Part shown: piece after piece, positions 23,429-36,600 of the stretch | How positions within the stretch are numbered: the first letter of the stretch is position 1 | Layout: each line of letters begins with the position of its first letter | Source: Fistularia commersonii | Lineage: Eukaryota; Chordata; Actinopteri; Syngnathiformes; Fistulariidae | Length of the DNA: 64,000 nucleotides | Assembly (NCBI GenBank): GCA_037954325.1 | Contig: JBBMNZ010000021.1 | Span: 9,888,616 to 9,952,615 of the forward strand | Reading direction: 5' to 3' | Translations under genes and position numbers: made by a program | The notes under the pieces: generated by a model | What the model was told of the DNA's origin: nothing | Databases searched by the model: none | The model's input: only the letters and a program-made list of their open reading frames with translations

Positions 23429-26400
23429 CTAGCTGGTGAGCTTCTTTCGGGGCAGGTGGCCATTAGTGATCTGGTTCATCACCACCAGGGCGGGAAAGAG
23501 GGGCAGCAGCAGGAAGGCCCACCAGGACATCCCTTTAACCGTGGCCAAAAACCAGTCCGAGAACATCGCCGCGATCACTGTCACGGTGGCCAGCAGGTAG
23601 ACCACCAAGCCACATGTGGCATGGTACAGCTTCAGCCTCGGGGGGGGTGTGGAGAGACGGAGCAGCTTGGGGAAGTTGACGCAGACGCCGCACACCGCCT
23701 GCATCGCGGTGGCGGCCAGCGTGCCGACGCCCAGGAAGCTGTGCCAGCTGACCAGGTGGGGGCGCTCTGACACATTCTTACTGGCCACCATGAAGCAGAG
23801 GCCAGTCATCCCGAATATCAGCACCAGCGACTGGCAGAGCCAGTGGAAGCTGACCTTGGCCTTCCGAGATGTGAGGCAGAGAGGGGGCGCTTCGGCTGAG
23901 AGGAGCAGGATGCCTTCAGTCATACACAGACAATACTGGGGAGACAGAGACAGCAGATCACTTCGTATCTTTTCAGCAGCAATACAGAGAGTATACATAA
24001 AAGGTGCTATAAAACTTACAATGGTTGAGGCTGAGTCTTGTGTTAGGACCAAGGAATAGCAATAGATTGTTAAGAGTATCTATTGAATGTCATCTAGTGG
24101 TTTGAAAGGTTTTAAATAATCGTGCTAAATCAACTCGGGAAACACAAAGAGGTATTTTCAAATTGCACATCTTCCAAACCTGATACGAATTAATGGCATC
24201 AATCAATCAACCCTGAATACTATCATCGGGACTTCATGTTATTAATATTCCTACACTGCCATCATCCAAAATGGTAAATGTCTAAAACCAAAAGGTAAAA
24301 ATTTGTTTGACTACACATCAAAAGATGACTGATTAATTAATAATATCTTTCATTTGATCTGCTTTCCCTTGAGATGTGACTGCTTTGACTCCTGCCTGAT
24401 ACCAGCCTTAGGGGTCACGTAGCAGGCACCCTTTATCAAAAACAAATGTTGTGACATAAAGGGGGAATACATCGGTCTACTTCTTCCACAAACAGTCAGA
24501 AAGAAAAGATCAGTCGGTGAAAAGTAGGTCACAGGCGGATCATGTGTCTCAGCTCACAGAGCAGTGGGACCCTCTGTGGGGCACAGACAGCAGGCAAGCA
24601 AGCTGCCGAACGCTCCGTCACTGAGACGCGCTGGCTGCTTGCTGTGTCCTCTGATCCCTGTGTTTGAAAGCGTGGGTTTCAATTGAAATTTGGAGGAAAA
24701 ATGGCTGATTTGCAGGAGAACTGAAATCACAGACCTTCCAATTGTTCTCCTCTAGAAGAACGTCCTCATGTGAACAGACACTTATACCAAATGAAATCGC
24801 ATCTCTAAGGGTTGAGTTACCTTGAGGTGACCTGCCAGCTGAGGTTTCCCCCATCCTCGCTATCGGCAAATACAGGTTTCAAAGGCAAATATTTGTCACC
24901 TGATATTCATTTTGACAAGGGCAGCAGTCCAGACTCACGTTTTCTATTAAAGCAATGTATTCTATTCGTCATTACCATTGAGTTTTACAGCAACCCATCA
25001 GTGAGCAACAATGTGTCTAATCCAATACACTCAAATTCAGAAATGGTCAGCGAAGCATCAAATGTTTTAATGTGCATCAAAATTGCAACTGAAATGAATT
25101 CCATCTGGTCAAGGGTGGTCTGGATCTCAGAGGGTGGGTTGGTTATGGGTTCAGTCATATATCTAACAGGACACTCACAAACTGAGGCACCACATCGAAA
25201 ATCCATGTAGAAATAAACAAGTTCCTGCTTGATCTTTATATCGCAATATTCGTCCTTATCTTCACATAAATCTCTGTTTACAGCAACATATCTGAATCAC
25301 CAGACTATGGTGACCCCACGGATCAGGCTATGTAATGGTGCTGAGCCAGAGGACTTGAGTGTACCCTCTCCCTGGGCAACTCAACAAAAAACAGTCACGA
25401 CTGACTCCAGGAGCAAGGCTAAGGCGCCAGTGTGTCAATGTGTGAAAGGTAGTCCAAATATGTCTAGTTACCACCGTTGCACCTGTCACTAGAGCTCTGA
25501 CATGGAAGGTGCCAAAGAGATCCCACGGACCAGTGTGTCATGATGGGGGGGCTGACACGCTGGAGTCTTCATCACTGCCCACTGCCCAAAATGCGTCATA
25601 CAACACCGGTCTGGAACCTATGGCTCGCAAGCCATATATGGCTCTTCCGGTGACGGCATATGACTCCCAGACAAACACAAACTCCAATTGATCTGCAATG
25701 TTATCATCTAAATGGGTTTCAAAAGTGTGGAAAATCATTTTTGGGGAACTAACTTCTACTAAATGTTGCACACAAGTTCCTGCTAAAAATTAAACTTGAA
25801 AAAAAAATCCTGGAGTGTGCAGCTTTAAAAAATCAACGCATAGGCTGGTGATTTGAAGTTATGTTTGTGGAAGAACACAAGACTTGTCAATCCAGGATTT
25901 ATAGCTCAAGGGGTGGAACTTTTGATGTATTACGTCCTCGGTTTTCAGGGCTTTCACAGAAATGGCTGATTCTTTAACAATGACTCACAAGAAAGACCAT
26001 TTCAATGTAATGACAGGGCTTTTGTGACGTCCCTCAATTCTGTTTGTAACACAATAGCGAATCTTCTGTGTTGCAACCCTGCCATCTATTATTCACAGTG
26101 GAAAGAGGGATGGAGACACAAAGACTAAAGATCGTATGCTGAGCGAGAGGGAGAGTTCATATGAGAGAAACCATATTCTCTCATTGAGGTTTTTGTCTAA
26201 ATGAAGAGGTGCAGCTTTTTGTTTAAAACCAATTTGGCCCATGAATATCAATTTTTAAAGTCCTAATCTGGAACTTTGTTATCTATAAATGCAAAAATAC
26301 ATCCTCTGCAAAGGCTACACTTTTGTAAATAAGTCCAAATGTGCCAAACTAGATGGAAGAAGCAAAACAAAAGCATTCACAGTAATGCTACTGAAACCTT

Positions 26401-27583
26401 GAAAATGAGACTGAATGTGTGAGTGTGTCATGAATGAACTTACTGCAACAGACATACACACCGGATGCCAAGAGAACAGACCTGGAAGACACATCAGTAA
26501 GCAGTATGAGCAGTGACAACTCGTGTGATCACACAACATAACTATACAAGAGAAATATATGCATTTTGATTTAATTTCAACATGCCTTAGTAACTCAGTG
26601 GGGAGCTCTGATTTAATACTTAACATTTAACATAAGCTAAGATGGACATAATTGATCCCACAATGGGGAAATTCAGTCGTCACAGCAGCGTTACAGGCTA
26701 GAAAAGTGTACAAATGGTAATAATAGGAAAGAATATACAAATAAAGACTATAGCTACAAATGAACAAAGACTATGTACAATATATACAATAGAAAACCAA
26801 AATTAAAAAAAAATGTATTGCGAAGGGAATGGCTATAGGAATATCAGGTGTGCAGTAGGACATGTGGGTACTAGGAATGAATTCATAAGCAGTGTACAGT
26901 TATAATATGAATGTTGATATCTTAAACATAATGTGAATTTATCTATATTATTTCATATATCAAAATCTAAACATTGCATGAATGAGTGTGGTAAGTGGAG
27001 GTGAAGGTAGTAGAGTAGTGCCTTCTGTTCCGGTGTTTGTGGCGAGTTCAACACTTGTAAAATCTTCTGACTTCACCATTTCAGCACGTAGAACAGAATT
27101 ATCGTTAAGTATTGACGTAGTAACTATTTACAACCTCTTCCTAACAGCTAGTTAGCAAAGGTGTAGGTAACGTAGTTAACGCCAATTACGCTCGTGCTTC
27201 GTCACGTCTAACATAACTGAAGTGAAACGAAGTTCCATTAGAGAATGAAAATGACTTATTTCGCGATAAATGTAAAAAAAAAAAAAAAAAAGGCATTCCT
27301 AATTCTAGTTCTCTTCTTGCGTATTGGTTGTTTTGTTTTATAATGAAAATGTTTAATTTAAGCGAATGTTTTAGTGAGACTCACTGGTTCCGGGTCTGGA
27401 CAGCACGGAGATCACCAGGGTCAGGACCAGGCCGGTGACATGGGCTGCCATCACCGCCACCCTCCGCATCCAGGCGTACACCCAGAAGTCCCGCATCCCG
27501 AGCCCCTCTCCCACCGGGCTGTACTCCACGTCGGACCGCATGCCGCCGTTGAGTCTTAGCCCCCTCCCGCTGTTACCTGCCAC
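23429..27583 (-). CDS. cyb561d1: Probable transmembrane reductase CYB561D1
   Basis: A cytochrome b561 family membrane protein. Such proteins bind two b hemes and pass electrons across a membrane, often from ascorbate to ferric iron; the physiological substrate of D1 is not established. Exons on the minus strand: 27583-27385, 26481-26444 (38 bases), 23935-23429. All junctions keep frame and give 247 residues, against about 229 in human. The four heme-ligand His are present at 72 (FSWHPV), 110 (FHWL), 144 (VSWHS) and 184 (LYHATCG), with family spacing of 38, 34 and 40. Hydrophobic segments match a six-helix fold. LSRPGTSLFSWHPV and the end LPRKK favour D1 over D2. Met15 (MRSDVEYS) is an alternative start. 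atxn7l2 lies upstream in the same direction, as in human 1p13.3. Confidence 0.92.
24060..26440. other. cyb561d1: Intron 2 of cyb561d1
   Basis: It holds a hAT-like repeat piece at about 25613-25690. A less AT-rich stretch at about 24530-24700 has no supported coding exon. The remainder is unassigned. Confidence 0.6.
25613..25690. repeat. Dispersed repeat of hAT type (fragment)
   Basis: AACCTATGGCTCGCAAGCC then ATATATGGCTCTTCCGGTGA resembles the 'TATGGCTCGCGAGCC...TGGCTCTT' phrase that I associate with hAT-type repeats in vertebrates. Only about 80 bases are readable. Confidence 0.4.
26636..26830 (-). mobile_element. L2-like LINE 3' end in intron 1 of cyb561d1
   Basis: AATTGATCCCACAATGGGG then AAATTCAGTCGTCACAGCAG then CGTTACAG is the reverse-strand reading of the tail seen at the end of the element at 37855-38825. 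It shares the CACAGCAGCGTTACAG block with the copy at 39860. The open reading frame is absent. Confidence 0.7.
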
Positions 27584-28260
27584 GGACGAGTGTGCTCGGG
27601 CTGCACTGACGCTGTACTACCTCCATATCGTTGTAGTTCACCGGTCGGGCAACGACGTTAAACGGATCCGGTGACACAACATTAGTCAAAGTAAACATGG
27701 TGAAGGTCACACATCACTTCCGGTAGCATAAAGCTTTTCAGACCACGTGACGAGGTCTCGGGTATTCGAATAGGTACACAGAGCTGGCGGTTATAATTTG
27801 AAAGGGAAACACTACTTCCGGTTACAATCCCAGCTGGTTATCCTTAAGCGCCAGGGAGATAAAGCGAAAAAGGGGAAGCCATGCTCTACTACCGACGTAG
27901 ATAAACACTATATAAAAAAAGAAAGTCAAGCAAAAACCGCAGCCGGAAGTCCATTGTCTACTGTATCTTCTACGGTCGCCTTACGGTGTGGTCTTACTTG
28001 AGTCTTTCATAGCTGTAACGCTTTCGGAAATCACGGCATTTCGTTTGATAAACCTTCACAGGATGAAAATTAAAGGTCAATTGGTATCAGAAAATTTAGC
28101 AAATGGTAATGACAAATATTTGTTTTACTTCCATTTCCTGTTTTGAATGCCTTCGAAGCCAAAGAGTATGCGACATCTGAGATGATTCACGTCCACGTCC
28201 GGTCAGATTTTTTTTTCTTCCGGTAAGATTTCGCGAACCGGAAATGAACGAGCGACACTG
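27584..28260. promoter_or_regulatory. cyb561d1 upstream region with a cluster of ETS-like sites
   Basis: Five CCGGAA-type cores occur in about 530 bases: ACTTCCGGTA near 27716, ACTTCCGGTT near 27812, GCCGGAAGTC near 27942, TTCCGGTAAG near 28220 and ACCGGAAATG near 28238. A CACGTGAC E-box lies near 27744. The part nearest 27583 is probably the cyb561d1 promoter and 5' UTR. The more distal sites could serve a second, divergent transcript, but I see no coding region on the + strand here. Confidence 0.5.
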
Positions 28261-28740
28261 GCCGAACTCTCTCGTTGTCTGTTAACCTCATTCATAACGG
28301 GAATAAGTTTACATTTACCTGTGCAGTTTTCCAAGATTCTCGGCGAGTCCATAAAAAGGCCACACCTAAAAGGTTTTTGAAGCCCTGATGCAAACAGTTT
28401 ACAACTATACCTTCATCTCCTCCTGTATATAAAATCGAAAATAACTAGTTCATCTGTTCTATTTGTAGTTAAATAAATTGCTCTAACATTTTTTCAATTT
28501 CATTTTGTGCTTCTCCAGGATGACGGTTTTCTCATTATTTCAGAAATAATTCTACTTTTTTGTTCCAAATTAATATACTAATACTCCCTTCAGATATTTC
28601 ATTAAGTCAGAAAAAAGTAGCATAATTGTATTAACACATTAAACTGTGTGTAAATTTAAATTAGAAAACATGCTGAAAATTTGACCTTTTGCCATGGTAA
28701 GAGAAATAATCAGACAACATGGCAATTCAAACACTTAAAA
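28261..28740. other. AT-rich intergenic sequence
   Basis: I see no gene, repeat family or structured motif in this stretch. Confidence 0.5.
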
Positions 28741-28744
28741 AAAG

Positions 28745-29470
28745 GAATTTAACATTCCTGACAGTTATCGGGTAGGGTCATGAGGCAGAATCTGAAGCAG
28801 AGGTCCAGAGTTCCCTCTCCCCACCCACCTAACTCCAGCGTGTCCTGGATCTTCCCCGCGGCTTCCTCCCACAGAATCATCCAGGAGGCACCCTGACCAA
28901 CTGCCCAAGCCACCTCATTTGACTCCACTCAATATAGAGGAGCACCAACTCTACTCTGTGCCCTTACCAGATGAGCCAGCTTTTCACTTTTCAGGGAGAG
29001 CCCAGACACCCTGCAGAGGAAACGCATTTTGTTCACCTGTATTCATGGTCTTGTTTTTTCAGTCACTACCCACAGTTCTTGACCATAGGTAAGGTTGGGA
29101 ATATAGACTGACGGGTATATTGAGAGCATCACCTTTCGGCTTGGCCCCTTCATGACAGACGAATGAAAGGTCCCGCATCACTGCTGACAACCGCAGCGAT
29201 CCACCAGTCAGTCCCCTGATCCATTCTTCCCTCACTCATGATCAAGACCCGTGTATCACCGATATCAGGGTGTCCGCTACTCGATACACTTGTCTCCCAA
29301 ATCCACATGATGCAGCAGAGGTGTATCAACCAACACAGACCCACAATACCCATAGCCTTGACGGACTCTGGACAGATGCCACCTTTTTGCTTTGGATGAC
29401 CCGAACAGGGTCAGAGCCCCTGAAAACTGACCTCCGAGAATAATTGGTATATGATAGGGGTGGCAGCTCA
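28745..29470 (-). mobile_element. Decayed non-LTR retrotransposon, C-terminal part of ORF2
   Basis: The minus strand encodes disrupted but recognisable pieces: YGQELWVVTEKTR, MRFLCRVSGLSLKS, then WSQMRWLGQLVRVPPG and KPRGRSRTRW. This is the order of the C-terminal ORF2 domain in a common fish LINE group. Several stops and frameshifts are present. The piece at 29160-29250 (GTGGATCGCTGCGGTTG on the minus strand) lies upstream in the element. The exact clade is not assigned. Confidence 0.7.
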
Positions 29471-29887
29471 AGGAAGGAAAAAGTTCAAACATGTTGTTCT
29501 TAATAACACAGAGTAGTTTGCTCCATGTGAGGAAAGGCTTAGCACATATATGAACATATGAGGCCTCAAAATTAAGCCAGAGAAACCAAGTGTAAAGGAC
29601 ATTTTTAATCCATTTTATAAACCAACATATTTAATTTAGCAGCATAACTGGATGATCTTGAGGTATTTCTAAATCCATACTCAGAATGTCATCCCACCCC
29701 CCACTTCCCGTTCTCCCTCAGACATTCATCCAGACACACAGGAGCATATGCTCAATAGACAAAGAGGCAGACACACACAGATGCACACACGCACTCATAT
29801 ACACACACAAACACATTCGGTCCTCTAGTCTCAGTCTTGGACTGAGCAGAGCTGGCTCCCTCATAGTGGCTTGTAAGGCAGGCACAA

Positions 29888-32800
29888 TCAATGGTGCAGT
29901 TTTGGCTGTAGGACAAAAGAATAAACAAAATGATCAGAACAAGACATTTAAAATATATAAGAGACTGCAAGTCAAAATCAGTTGATGCAGAAATAAGCAT
30001 TTTCATTCCAGTTCTAACTCTGTAAATGCACATGGAGAAATCATGAATGCCAAACATTTGTTAGCAGTGAATTGGTCTCGGTGTTCAACATTTTCAATCA
30101 ATAGTTGTTAAATCTGGCTCTAAAAGCTTGACCCAGTTTCATATGTATTCATAGCTTCACTTCTGACAAGCCTTTATAAAGCATCTTCAAGGTGCCCGGC
30201 TAGCAGATACAGTTTGCATCAGATGTGATCGACTGGCTTGGACATCAGGCCTACGGACACTGGATGCGTGTTTGCTGCGTGGAGGGGAAACACTGGTTTT
30301 GCTCCACATGGTAACACAAGTACGAAACTCTTTTTTTTTTGGACAAAAATGAACACATTGAAGCATCAAAACCAGTTTGCATAGTTGTCCAAAGGCCAAG
30401 TGGCATTTCATAAGGAACCTGTGAGAAACGGCATTCTTGGTTTTCACATTTTTTTGTAACTCTTAAGTTGACAATGATTTATAGTTTATATGATTCTATT
30501 ATTTGGGCTGGTTTATGTGAACACTGAAGGATGTGGTGATTTAATTCTGCTCTCCTTGAAATCTGACCATTTCATCAGCCTCCTGTCTAACAGCTACATT
30601 TATCCTATGGAACCACAGGTCTTCCTCAGCTGCAAACTCACCTTCTGTGTGCCCAGCTTCTTCTCCACGCCCCCAGCCAGCCCCCCACCTTTACTGTCCT
30701 TCCAGGGGTAGAAGTTCGAGCGAGGAGAGGATGAAGAGGCAGAAGTTGAAGAGGAGGAGGAGGGCAGGCGGTGCGCTGAGGGTTTGGAAGAGGGGGAGTG
30801 CTCCTCAATGCCGCCCCCCTTGCGTTTCTTCACCAGCCCCTGATGCTCAAAGGCCCTCCCGCTGCCCTGCCCATGCAGTCCTGAGTCCCCCATGCCACTG
30901 CGGCAGTGAGAGTTGTTGATGGTCGACGAAGGGTCCGGGGGAGATGAATGTCCCATTGCAGGATGTGTCCGTTTGTAAGTCCAGACAGCCTTGGCGGCGG
31001 GGGAGTGGGACTCTGACGGGGAGGGCTGAGGACGGGGTTTGCTGCTGGGGGAAAGGGTGCCGTTGGTCTGTCCATGTGGAAGAGGCAAAAGGATTGGCGA
31101 TTTTGAGGAGGAGGGTGAGGAGGAGGCCGAAGAGGCGGTGGATGGAGGACGGCCCCGGTCCTGCAGCAGAATGCAGTTCCTGTCTGGGCCAGAATGCTCC
31201 CCCTCCTGGGATGGGGCTTTACGTTTGCGGACAGTAGCAGCTGTCGCCGCTTCCTCTCGCAGCTTCAGCATCTGCTTGCTAGGCCGTCCTACTGGGTTCT
31301 TGGGTCGTCCCTGTCCAATCTGACGCACCCCTGCAGTCTTACCTGGAGATACCAGGCGACCACTGCCGGCTACCCCGCTGCCGGCCCCAGAGTTCTCTGA
31401 AGGTGCGCTGATCTGGGGTCTACCTGGCCCACGACTGGAAGAGGAGTAGGACGACGTCGTTTTGAGGGAGGAGCTGATGTGACCTGTTGTGCGGACTTTA
31501 GAATGCAGGGAAGAGGAGGGGGACGAAGAAGTGATGATCTTGGCTGCAGGAGGTGGAGACTGAAGGTCTGTGGCTTGAGGTATTTTCCTGATGGATTGAA
31601 GATAAATTCATAAATCCCAGAAGATCTTCAGTAGGAACTTGTGGTCATTTTTATACATTGTGAAGATTTAGTACATCGCTTTTAGCAAAATTCCACTCTT
31701 CCGCTGAATAAATGACCCAAGTCGGAAATGTTTAGTTCATTAGTATGAACCCAATAGTTGTTTTTTTTTTTTTTGCCAATCTACCGTTAATCTTGTTTTT
31801 AGGGTTTTTTTTCACTATGAGACTTGGTGCGATGACGGGGATGGCACAAGGAATTTAAAAAAAAGGGAACAAAATCTTCGCATTTCCATCTCAGAAAAAA
31901 CACATTTTTAGACCACTGATTGGGTTTCAGCCTTCTTGTGAAAACTAGAATTAGGATATATAGTTAGGAAATAAACAGTCCCATTATAACCACCGGTTTA
32001 TAACCATTCATTGCCCTGTTATATATTTATTTTCTCAACTGCCTTAAAATGAGTAATTTCACAGTATTTTTGTATTATTTAGTTCAAATTCAAAATAACG
32101 AATATAATATTAATTCTAAACTCAAATAAATCAAAAATGTTTTCATTTTTTGCACCAATCAGGGAAATTTTATGGTAATTTCTTATAAAAGCTGACCAAT
32201 TTAGAATTGATTACATGATTTTGAAAGAAGAATTTTAAACTGGTATTGTTGGCAAATATCTGAGAATAATTAGTATCTATCATCCTGCAAACTCCCCTCA
32301 CTCTTCCCTGCTCCTGATGAGAGCAGCTGAAAACACCATCTGCTGTGCCTACTGGAAAAGGAGCAGCGTGATGTGCACGATGCGCGTGTGTGCTTAAAGA
32401 TGGACAAGGTAGTTTCATCCGCCACCAATGTTTGTTAAGTCACCCTCAGTATTTTAACCATTTCACTAGTGATTGGCCTATTCAAATGCATGATAAAGAG
32501 TAGGGTAGAGCATGAGTCAATAGCTGTAGTAGCCAAGTTTCATTAGTGGGCGGAACAGTTGTAGTGTAGGCATGTCACCAATCTGTGCTGACAGCTCCTT
32601 TTTAGCAGAGATTAACACAAGTTTAATGCACTGGATGGGAGGCAGAGGTCATCCTGCCCCTTAACTATGTGTAAACCTTACAAAGAAGCTTAAGGATTAC
32701 CACCATAAAAGCAGAGCGAGGCCGGGAACGCGAGTTGAGTTTTCTTACTTCCAAAGATGGGCGCTGATGTGCTGCTCCAGCATACTGCTGAGAGCCGACC

Positions 32801-33592
32801 TTAGGTGGTGCAGCCTTCTGTCGAATGTGTAGATACCATTACCCAAGGCATGGCTGCCGAACGAACACACCTGCAGAGAGGAGATCTGTCGTCAGTCTAC
32901 AGGGGAAATGCTGACAGTTTTTAACCGTATCGATCTGGAAGCGTTTTCACATCAGAGTGGCATTTTTTTCATTTGGGTAAAAAAAAAAAAAAAAAAAAAT
33001 CAAAAACTGTTGGTGTTTTGCAGGAGCAACAAGATTGCCATAATTTACTTATTTTCATACCCCCCCTAGTTGACAAGACTTGTGTTCTGTTCTTAAGTAT
33101 CATTAAGAAATGTAAGTATTAAGCAGCTATAGAAGCTTCCCGATCCAATGATGCCAACTTAAATGGCCTACTAGTTTCAACATAGCATAAAATGGTTACT
33201 GATAATAAGAGACGGCATGGGGAGCATTAAATAAATACAAGTGAAATGCATCCTCGTTGCATTTAAGAACCCGTTGGGATCCAGTCGCTCAGAAGTGGCC
33301 ACACAGTCTTAAACCTCTGGATCCCACTATTTCCTCAGTAAAATATCACTCACACAGCAACAGCACTAACATTTCATTATTAATACAACAGTCTGAGGCT
33401 TATTTATGCCATTGCACATTGTGCTCATGAAATGCCAACATGTGATGCTCTCTCAATAAAAGTAAATCTTGCTCAACGAGCGGTTGGAACTCAATTTCTG
33501 TCTCCGTCTCTCATTACCCAGTTCAGATCATCATCATTTAATTTTTGCAGGAGGGAAAGACCCACTGCACCTCGCCAGTAAGGGAGGGATTC

Positions 33593-33630
<38 letters not shown>

Positions 33631-36600
33631 AATTTCCAATTAGATCATCTAATAAAGATGGGGTTTTGCATGAAATGACTTAAAAAGCCACTGAGCATTA
33701 GTGGATATTCATCACAACGGTCAACCGCAGAAAAAAAAAACATATCTTACATTTTTAAACGGAAACAATTTGCCAGAGTAGGCGCCTCATTCTAAGGAAG
33801 TCTTTTCAAATGATAGCCATACATTCCCAAATGGAAATTTAGTGGCACCAGAACAGGAGTAACAAGAAGTATCTTAGAAGTTATATCTTGTGCATTTCAG
33901 AGACACAGAGAGGCTGTTACTGGTCACTGTGCACAAGAGCCCATTCCACCAAAAGACCTTCTCATCCATGGCTGAAGCACAAAAATAAAAGGGGGAATTA
34001 GAAGCTGTGAACCAAACGCTTTTGGCCTCAATAGGGCCAAGCCTTTCAGGGAGTGAAGATAACTAATGTTTCTGTTCTATAGTCATCTCCACTTTTATAT
34101 TCTTTTGGAGAGGAATAGCATTCCCAGAATCACCCTTGTGGATAATAACTAAATTCAGCTCTGAATCCCTGCCGGACATACATAAATAAGAAACAAAAGG
34201 TTATGTTCTATTATGGTCAAGTCCTCAGACCTTCACAGAAAAATTAATTTGGCCTGGTGTCAATGCCTAAAATTGTTGAAGTGGGTGTAAAAAAATAAAA
34301 TCAACCACTGTGTCACAGACACAATCACAGTTTTAGCAGTAAAACAAATTGTAAACTCACCGCTAGTGGTCTGGGGTGCGTGGAAGAAGATGGGAACTCG
34401 ACAGGCTCCTCTGCTCCTTCTGCCTCACTTTCATCGCTGGAAATTCGCCCGTGAACAAGAGGGGAGGGGGCACGGGAACCTCCCTCATCCTGCCGTTGCT
34501 TCTCCTCTTCAGGTGCGCTCTCTGACACAGTCGTGGCGCGGCTGAAGAAAAAAAACGACTATTTATGGTTGCAGTTGCCCGTATACAGAGCGTGATCCTG
34601 TCAGAGGCTCTGGGTCAATATGTTTCAATGTCATTGTTCTGGACCCTTTTTTTGAAAATAAAAATCACTGCATTTTTCATTGGACTTTAGGTTGAGTATG
34701 AATTATTTATGAATAAAATGCCGGACTTCCATAATGAAATTTCTGTTTTATGCATGTTGATTCACAATACAAAATTGCTTAAAAATTGCTACAAAAAATT
34801 GCTTCAGTGCTTTATAAGTGAAACCAAATTACTGTATTCAGGCTGTATGCCTGATTTATGTTGTGATTATATAGGACAGCATTTACTACAAATATTTTAT
34901 AATAGTAATGCTAGTCCTCGTCAGTCAAATCTTAGCAGGCACTGTTAATATTTAGCATGGGCATATGCGTGTCCTTGAAATTAAGATACATTTTTTCATT
35001 TTCTTTTTTTATTCATGAACGCTTGCCATTTTTTAATTATAACTGAGTATTAATGAAGTGATTAATCTCATCTGTCATATACTTTAATACCATTTGCAGA
35101 ATTATAACACCCACGGGCGAAAAGCATGCACTTCTTTTGAGTAGGTTTTATATCTATTTCCATGTTTTTTAAAACAGACCAAACTGCATAAGTTTTCTTG
35201 GCAGAAGCACAAAATTACAAAGGAAAGATTGAATTTCTAAACACAGAAATGACCAATGCTTTCGCTTCTTAAATGAAGCCAGAAATCCATGTAACAGCTG
35301 GACACCAGGGGCACAAAATATTACACTGATGTGATGAACATGTAGAGAACTTCCTCATGTAGCTTAAAGGAGTGTTTCAAATATGAAAATCCAGCATATT
35401 GAGACAATTCTGTGTTTACCCATATAAAACTACCTGCAAATCACATGCGTCTCCTGTCTCCTCTATTTTAAACTTTCATGTATTCTTCTTAGTGCTACTT
35501 CTTCCCTTTAAGCTGGGCTTCCAGAGTTCTGGAAATAGTGCACTATGCAGAATAATGACACACATGCCATTGTTCTAATATAATCTCCAGTAAATGAATA
35601 AACGCATAAAAGGAATAATACATTACTAATGTGGATCTCATTCTTTTAACTTCCTGACTGAAAAAACAAGGAAAAATCAAAGCAGCAATGTCACCCCTTC
35701 TGAAATTCTGTAGTCTACCAGTGAAGTCATTGGACCTGGACACTGGCAGCAGTTGGTGTTCATGACTTGAATAATAGTTAAACTGAATATGCATCAAGAG
35801 TCTTTTTGGAGAGTCCGACAGGGAAAGGTTGGAAATATGAGGCATCAAAAGCCCCATGATTAGAATATGACTTACTGTTTGTAATGTGCGGATATATTAC
35901 CCGCCTTAGATTCCAGTATGTTTGCCACATTGGCCAGCTTCATTGAAACTAACCTGAAAGCAGGGAGGCTGGCCAGGGGTCTCCTGCAGTGGGGAGCCCC
36001 AGCTTGTTCCCTCGGGGCCTCCGGACTGGGTGAGCGTCCAGTGGAGAAGCCTCCCTCCAGGGACTGGGCTCCTTTCTCTTTCTCCCGAACCTTGGTCTTC
36101 AGTTCGGCCACAAGCTGGTCAAAGTTCTTGCTGCGACCCAAAACCTTCCTACGTTGATGGATGGAGTGGATCTAAGGACAGATTGAAATCAAGTAAGGCG
36201 TTAATACAAAACAGTATCTATCCTTTTTCAGCGTTCCATATGTGCAACTGACACTTTAACATCCCAGGATTTTAAAATTCTTCCAAAGTAAAGCTGACGG
36301 GACAGAGGGAATGACTGAAAAAGATAGAATTTTAACCCTAAAGATATGTGAGGTCAGAACCAGTATACATTCTGAAGATAAGCCCCTCAGGGTCCGAACA
36401 ATTATGAGCTTCTTTAAGTTTGCACTGCCAACATTAAATGTCACTGGACTGCCAGACACTTATTTTGGAGCGCATATCCGGAAAGGGGGCTGAGCCCATT
36501 CTTTGGAAAAACAACAAATCCCTTGATCAGAAAGAAAAAAATAATGGAACACTGAGTTTCCTCTAGGATAAAAATTACAGACACAGAAACTGCTTAATGA

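Noticed and set aside
30187..30447. A minus-strand open stretch that could be the last atxn7l2 exon (SKTSVSPPRSKHASS...).
   Set aside because: The possible acceptors near 30310 start at codon position 3, but exon 9 ends at position 3, so the frame does not fit. The 18-base exon at 29888 fits.
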